Position numbers and translations under genes: made by a program. Source: Impatiens glandulifera (Eukaryota > Streptophyta > Magnoliopsida > Ericales > Balsaminaceae). Taken from it: DNA of 64,000 bases. The stretch is from assembly GCF_907164915.1 (NCBI RefSeq), contig NC_061869.1:40920840-40984839 (forward strand). Reading direction: 5' to 3'. Below the pieces are notes generated by a model. The model worked only from the letters and a program-made list of their open reading frames with translations. It had not been told where the DNA came from and ran no database searches. Below, one piece after another: positions 59,203 through 64,000 of the stretch (positions are counted from its first letter, which is position 1; the number at the start of each line of letters is the position of its first letter).

Positions 59203-61776
59203 CTATTCCGAGTCCGAGAAGTCATATATGTTCCGCCTTTTCTTCTCCGGTTGCGGTCGACTGGCCGGTTCGGAAACTCGTTGTCTTGTAGACCGGGGCT
59301 GCAGTTGTTCTTCAACCTCCTCTTCGACTTGAGCAGCCTGCTGCGGTATACTCGAAATGACAGTTTCAGTGACCTCATTGAGCAGGTCGGCTATTTGAAC
59401 TTTCTTCGAGGGTTCCCTCTTTCGCTTTTTCGGCGCTGAAACGGAGGAGGCCGCCTTTTTCTTCTTGTTGTCTTCTGTGAAACTTTCCAGCCTCCGTCTT
59501 TCTCTTTCCAACCGTGCAGCATCCTTCTCAGCCTGAGCGACTGCTTTCTTTGTAAGTCCTGGAAACTTGGCCTCTGCCTTTCGAATCCGCTCGACTTCCT
59601 CTTCTTCTTCGGTGAGTTGGGATGATCGCGGTGCTTCCTTCTCTTTACTTGCTTCGGCGTCCAGCTCATCCTGGACCTTCTTAGCCGCTTGAGCATTAGC
59701 TTCTATAGCCGCGGCGTCCGCATTTATCTTAGCTTGGAGTAGTTCGGTAACTTGAGCGGAAAGCGCCTTGAGCTCGTCCTCGAGACCGGCGTTCTTCTTT
59801 TCAAGTTCGGATACCCGTCCGAGTGTTGTGCCGACCAGGTCTTGAGCAACCTCCGCCAATCGTTGATCGGTCTCTCTTTCAAGCCGCCCAAAGTCTTCCT
59901 TTAACTCGGAGGTCGTATCCTCCAAAATTACGGTTCGCTTAAAATATTTACTGCGCAGAGCCGCCTCTTCCTGTTGATCTTCGTCGATTTCTGAGAGCCG
60001 GTCTCGAGTATTGTTCAAGAGATACCTTGTGGTGTCGGCGAACTTGAGTGCCGAGCAAACGATTCTTTGGAATCTGTCCTTGAATGGCTGAACCGCGGAG
60101 TCTTCAAACTCTTGAATACGGCTATCAATCCGTTCTGTTGTTGAAGCTTCAAACCTTTGAAGACGGCCCTCAACCCATTCCTTTGTGAAGTCTGATTCGG
60201 AGACTTCCGGTTGTGTAGGAGGAGATTGCCCGGTGAGAAGAGGATCCGCCCTTTCATCGGATTCTTTTGATGCCGCATTCTCCCTTGGAGGTGTTGGACA
60301 GTGATCCGGACTCGTTTCAATCCGGGGAGCTGTATAGACCGGAATTTCCCTTTGACTGTATATTGCCTCCAGCCGGTCAATTTCTTGAATGAGGTCTCCT
60401 TTGGCTTTTTCAAGCCTTTCTAACACTCGCGGTGTTAAGGTGTCTTCAGGTCCCACCTCTTCGAACTCCTCCGTAATCTTCCGGATGCGTGTGGTTAGCT
60501 TCCGTAGTTGTACCTGTGGTTTTAAGAGGTAGGTTCGGTGTAATACCTCTTCAATTGTATTGGAGTTTGTGAGATCCATGATTAAGTCCTCCACTTCCTT
60601 CAGTCTTTGGAGGCATTCCACGTCTGTGTAGCCCGGTAGGATTTGGCTATACGGCTTGCCGAACCGGTGCTCGTGCCATTTCAGGTATAACTCCTCAATT
60701 GACTCGGCTCGCCTTTTGGCGCCCTGAAGGAGTTTCAGAGATATCCTATCGGCCTCTGCTTCTTCGGTCTCCTCATTATCTTTGTCGCCGCCTTCATCAC
60801 CGGCATCTTCACCACCCTCTTCACTACCCTCGGTGGTCTCAGGGTTGGCGTCGGGTCCGGCATTATTGGGGCTCTGGCCCGAATGCTCTTCTTCATTGGC
60901 CGATCTTTCATCATCGGTCCTTTCTGTATCGGTTCTTTCAGAATTGGAAGCCGACTCTTCATCCTCAGTTTGCTGCGGCGGTTCCGAGAAAGTGACTTTC
61001 TCTTTTCCTTTGCTTTCGGCCTTTTCTTTTGCCGGGACCGTTTTCTTGTCAGCTTTCTTCTTTCGGGAACCGGGGGCCGGCTGCTTCCTTTTTAAGAATT
61101 GTTTCGATCTGATGAGGCTTCTATTTGCGACGATGACGCCGGGACCGATGTTGAGATTGTGGTGAAGGAAGATCTTACCGAGAGGAACGGCGTATCCCCA
61201 CGACCGGTTTGAGTCCGGTTTCACCATATCCATTAAGTTGTTGAACACCGCTTTTGCCCAGTTGACCTTTGTTCCCTCTATCATGCTGACCAGCATCCTG
61301 ATTTTGTCCTTTGTTAAGCTGTTATAGTTTCCTCCCCGTGCTAGAATCGCCCTTGCGAAAATGTCACAGATTGGGATATACTCCGGTTTCAACATTGATT
61401 TGCTGCCGGATACTTTTATCGGCTTCTTAGTTGCCGAGAGTATCTAGCATGCCGCTTCAAAAGTCTTAATCTCGATGTCCGCCGTTGCATCCTGGCCGGT
61501 TGTTGGAAGGCGCAGGCTTTCTGCCACCGATGCCTCGGTGAGCTCTATTTCAGTACCGCATACAGTTGCGGTGATTTTGTCATCGGAGATAGTTGCGGTC
61601 TTGAAAAATTCCTCGACCGCATCTTTGTAGAGAACATGAGGACCGCCAAGAAAAAATTCCAGACCGGTTTTGACTACCCGGTCAATAACCTCCTTTGCCT
61701 CAGACGTACCTTTTAGTCGGATTTCCTCGAAATCCACCTGAGTTAGGTGCCTAAACAAAGCCGAATCGCGCCCCAT
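59203..61776 (-). pseudogene. Extra ORF, copy B: near-intact, one amber stop, 857 codons
   Basis: ATG at 61776 ('MGRDSALFRHLTQVDFEE'), in frame to the stop at 59203 with a single TAG at codon 111 (61444-61446), just after 'FEAAC'; downstream translation could restart at Met 128 (61395). Residues 1 to about 225 form the family domain: 'FFLGGPHVLYKDAVEEFFKT', 'IELTEASVAESLRLPTTG', 'VNWAKAVFNNLMDMV' and 'WGYAVPLGKI'. A basic stretch ('KRKQPAPGSRKKKADKK') follows, then an acidic stretch of about 80 residues rich in E/D/S/T, a long region with coiled-coil character ('ELEKKNAGLEDELKALSAQV'), and an NLS-like 'PKKRKREPSKK' 76 residues from the end plus 'EKKRRN' near the end. There is no signal peptide or membrane span, so it is not a classic envelope protein. 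A nuclear, oligomerising role is an inference. Function unknown. Confidence 0.75.
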
Positions 61777-61880
61777 CTTAGAGAGTTTGAGAGAGTTTGA
61801 GAAATAACCGCTTTAGAGAGTTAGAGAGCTTAGAGAGAGAAAGCAGATTCGCGTGAGAATGAAATAAAATGACCGAGAGT

Positions 61881-61890
61881 CCCTTTTATA
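61881..61890 (-). promoter_or_regulatory. TATA box of extra ORF copy B
   Basis: TATAAAAGGG on the minus strand, 105 nt upstream of the ATG at 61776, followed by a CT-rich leader with 'CTCTCTAAGCTCTCTAACTC'. It is a strong plant core-promoter match at the usual distance and suggests transcription starting inside the element. Confidence 0.7.
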
Positions 61891-62354
61891 GATGCGGTTT
61901 GGAAGCCCAACCGTCCCATCAACATTGGGCGGGAGTTTTCCCTCCAAGTTGAAAGGAGCGGCAAACCATGGGCGGGAGAGAATAGGCGCCAAACCATGGG
62001 CGGTAAACTAGGGGGGCGGGAGTTTTGGGCGGGAAATCTCCCTCCAAAACTTTTGCTTACGCCATTGATGACGCACTCTTCTTTTTGAGACCGATTGATG
62101 GTGCAGTTTCTAAGTTTAACCGGTTATGTAGAGTGAGCATAGTTTTTCCAATCTTTTGAGTTTAGGCGGTTTTGAAACCGGATAGGAACGCGGTTGTTTT
62201 GATAATGTTAATCGATTACTTAGATATTTTAGATGTTAAGAGAACTCGGTCATTTAAACTGAAATGAGATTGTATTTAAGAAACATTGCAGAAAGAAGAC
62301 CGACAGATAAATCGGTATTGAGATAAGCATACATAAACAATGGAAAAGTAAAGT
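61891..62354. other. Spacer between extra ORF copies A and B
   Basis: Contains the upstream promoter region of copy B, with repeated GGGCGGGAG-type words (about 61926-62040), and the 3' flank of copy A. No ORF. Confidence 0.55.
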
Positions 62355-63059
62355 CTATGGAAGAAACATTCTGGAAATCCTTTCCTCCACCGAATCCTTG
62401 TTAAGGATGTTTGAAGGGGCGGCCGGTGTGCCCGGTCCGAACTCTGGCCGGTATGATAGGATTAGTTTGCTGATGTGAGGTGCAAAACCAAGACCTTTCT
62501 TGGTTATTACCATGGATTTCAGACGTTGGAAGATGACCGTGGACCAATTTATGGCCTTGTTGCTAAAGATGTTGGTCATCATATTGTAGGTATTCTTTGA
62601 GTACCGCTGATTAGGGGACTGACAAAGAATGAACCGAGTGACGATCTCAAGAAGAAGTTGAGCATGTCTCCCCAAGAGGTTTTTGGGCCCATGGTCTTCC
62701 ACCGGTTCCATGGTTCCAGAAAAGAGGAGTGAGTAATAGAATTCGTCAAGCCCCTCCAGAGGTGGAAAGTCAGAGAACCCTTCTGTGGGCAGGTTGAATA
62801 GAGTGGCGAATTCGGCTTCATCGAGCCAGAAAGTGTGGTCCCTCACCGTAGAGACAATGTAATTGCCCCTAATACAGGCGCTTCTGAAGAACGCTTTAAC
62901 GTCCTCAGTCAGAATCGGACCGGATTCTTCGAGGAACGGCCGAAGGCCGGTAAGAATGAGAGATTCGAACATGAGTTTCTTTGCGTGCAGCCCGTCTCAT
63001 TCCTCCATACATGAATCGAAATCGATACTAAAAAAGTTTCCCAAAGTTCGGCTCGGCAT
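62355..63059 (-). pseudogene. Extra ORF, copy A: N-terminal domain only
   Basis: ATG at 63059 ('MPSRTLGNFFSIDFDS'), with an in-frame TGA at codon 23 after 'CMEE'; the frame then runs from Met 62972 to the stop at 62355. It shows the family blocks 'GLRPFLEESGPILTEDVKAF', 'FRSACIRGNYIV', 'EAEFATLFNLPTEG', 'INWSTVIFQRLKSMV' and 'GFAPHISKLIL', then stops soon after 'RISRMFLP'. The acidic and coiled-coil tail seen in copy B is missing. It is paralogous to copies B and C on the same strand and in the same element. The stop before Met 62972 may have moved the start or killed the gene. Confidence 0.7.
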
Positions 63060-63146
63060 GATTACGGTATTGAGAGAGATGGAATTCAAAGGATTTCAGA
63101 AGTGTTTTATGTTTTAGGATGTGGTAAATTGATTAGAAGATGGCTC

Positions 63147-63155
63147 CTTATATAG
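63147..63155 (-). promoter_or_regulatory. TATA box of extra ORF copy A
   Basis: TATATAAGG on the minus strand, about 88 nt upstream of the ATG at 63059. It is preceded by 'CCAAAACCGATCC' and followed by an A/C-rich leader. Confidence 0.65.
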
Positions 63156-63559
63156 GATCGGTTTTGGAGGGAAAACATAACCATTGATTGTGAGTTTTGT
63201 TTTATTAGACAAAAGAATCTTTATGTTTCCAAAGTGCATGGGGAAGAGGAAGATTGCGGAGCCCGAGGTAGGTATTAGTTGAGAAGTAACCAAGTTAGTT
63301 GGATATTAAATGTTCAGGTGGTTGGGGGTTATCTCATTAATTAAGGATTTCTCTTTCATTAATTGCATTAACACAAACGCGGTTATTCAAAAGAGACCGA
63401 AAATAACATAGATAATACCGAAAGGCACATATAGAGCCGAATAGGGAACAAAGATAACGCCGAATGAAAACATGATAGAAGCCGAAGTGATCATGATGAT
63501 GTTGGATAAAAATGCACCCGGTGCATGAAGCAAAACGACCGGGGGCAGGAAGGAGTGAC
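63156..63559. other. Spacer between extra ORF copies C and A
   Basis: No gene seen. The minus-strand ORF at 63639-63337 has no similarity to the family blocks and overlaps the end of copy C. Confidence 0.5.
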
Positions 63560-64000
63560 TCAATGTGCTTGGGAGTTGACGACACCGATAGGATTGTTAC
63601 GGCGGTTCCTCCTCCTCCAGGCCCTCTCAAACCGATCATAAAATGAGTCGGTTATCTCTTTGGTGAGTACCTGGGCATGGTTCAGACCCTCTTCAGGACA
63701 GGTCGGAACACCTAGCTCCACAAGGAGGCAGCTTAATTGGGGGATGAGGCCGACTGACCGGATGCCGACCATCCAAATGAGGACGTCAAATAGCACCTGG
63801 ACCAGTTCACCGGTGTACCGGTGACAATAGCCGCTATCATATTGAAGGTTGCGGTACAGTAGGTATTGGTGACATCCCTTCCGAAGATGCTCCTACCTAT
63901 CACATCGTTGAGGAGCTGATATTCAGCCCTTAGGTGTGACTTAGTGTCGTGATCGTCAACCGGCTCATCAGACCGGGCAAGAGTGAGTGAGACCTCAGCC
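63560..64000 (-). pseudogene. Extra ORF, copy C: C-terminal half of the domain, frameshifted, cut by the window edge
   Basis: From the right edge the minus strand reads 'LRAEYQLLNDVIGRSIFGRD' and 'FNMIAAIVTGTPVNWS', then continues one frame over as 'VLFDVLIWMV' to the stop at 63560. A single-base loss near 63800 explains the shift. The pattern 'VNWS..LFD.LIWMV' matches 'VNWAKAVFNNLMDMV' of copy B and 'INWSTVIFQRLKSMV' of copy A. The end ('RAWRRRNRRNNPIG') is basic and short, so like copy A it lacks the long tail. Its N-terminal half lies beyond the window. Confidence 0.65.

Noticed and set aside
60699..61165. Plus-strand ORFs opposite extra ORF copy B (60699-60995, 60782-61165, 60883-61095)
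   Set aside because: Shadows of the acidic, Glu/Asp-rich stretch on the coding strand, giving Ser/Leu/His-rich nonsense.
59203..61776. Envelope glycoprotein reading of the extra ORF, as in env-like Copia elements
   Set aside because: No signal peptide, membrane span or glycosylated ectodomain pattern; the protein is acidic, coiled-coil and NLS-like.
1..64000. tRNA, rRNA or other structured RNA genes
   Set aside because: No cloverleaf, rRNA or snRNA core seen on reading; the only tRNA-related sequence is the primer-binding site at 54756-54768.

Overview
This is a transposon-rich window of a plant nuclear genome. The evidence is plant-type Ty1/Copia and Ty3/Gypsy retroelements, an initiator-Met-tRNA primer site, a hAT-type MITE and a spliced plant-type cytochrome b561 gene. 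The gag tail and the extra 3' ORF of the Copia elements resemble proteins I recall as abundant in asterids (Lamiales). That placement is from memory and weak. The only convincing intact host gene is cytochrome b561 at 36884-40338. Region by region: 1-3111 is a decayed Copia element on the minus strand (RT with YVDD at the window edge, then integrase, protease and gag). From 3112 to 28034 lies an AT-rich hierarchical satellite of about 21.8 kb, built from 29-36 bp submotifs of the type TTTYGTCAC-TTTTAAAA. It holds a clean 550-bp higher-order array (5353-9765) and is split by two LTRs (15126-17040; 19145-20432, the latter with a 5-bp target duplication). From 28035 to about 30750 is an internally deleted minus-strand Gypsy element carrying a hAT-type MITE (29875-30405). 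From 30750 to 33577 is the 3' end of a plus-strand Copia-like element: tail of an extra ORF, polypurine tract and LTR. 34376-34522 is a doubtful small ORF, and 36884-40338 is cytochrome b561. 41100-46650 is a decayed plus-strand Gypsy polyprotein of Tat type. 46721-54863 is a minus-strand Copia element that kept gag, primer site, an extra ORF and its 3' LTR but lost pol; its LTR carries an exact 50-bp minisatellite with two hairpins per unit. 54864-57555 holds palindromic minisatellites and a CACTA-like end. 57561-64000 is a further minus-strand element of the same kind with three copies of the extra ORF in tandem. The most interesting system is this Copia superfamily. Five related LTRs share structured modules, including a 17-nt hairpin with a compensatory base change. 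At least three elements carry, in the env position between pol and the 3' LTR, an ORF coding for an N-terminal domain (a 'FF ... LPTEG' motif and an 'NW...F' motif) followed by an acidic and coiled-coil tail with a nuclear-localisation-like cluster. Three of these ORFs have a TATA box 88-125 nt upstream of their start, which suggests separate transcription from inside the element. One copy (59203-61776) is a frame of about 857 codons interrupted by a single amber codon.
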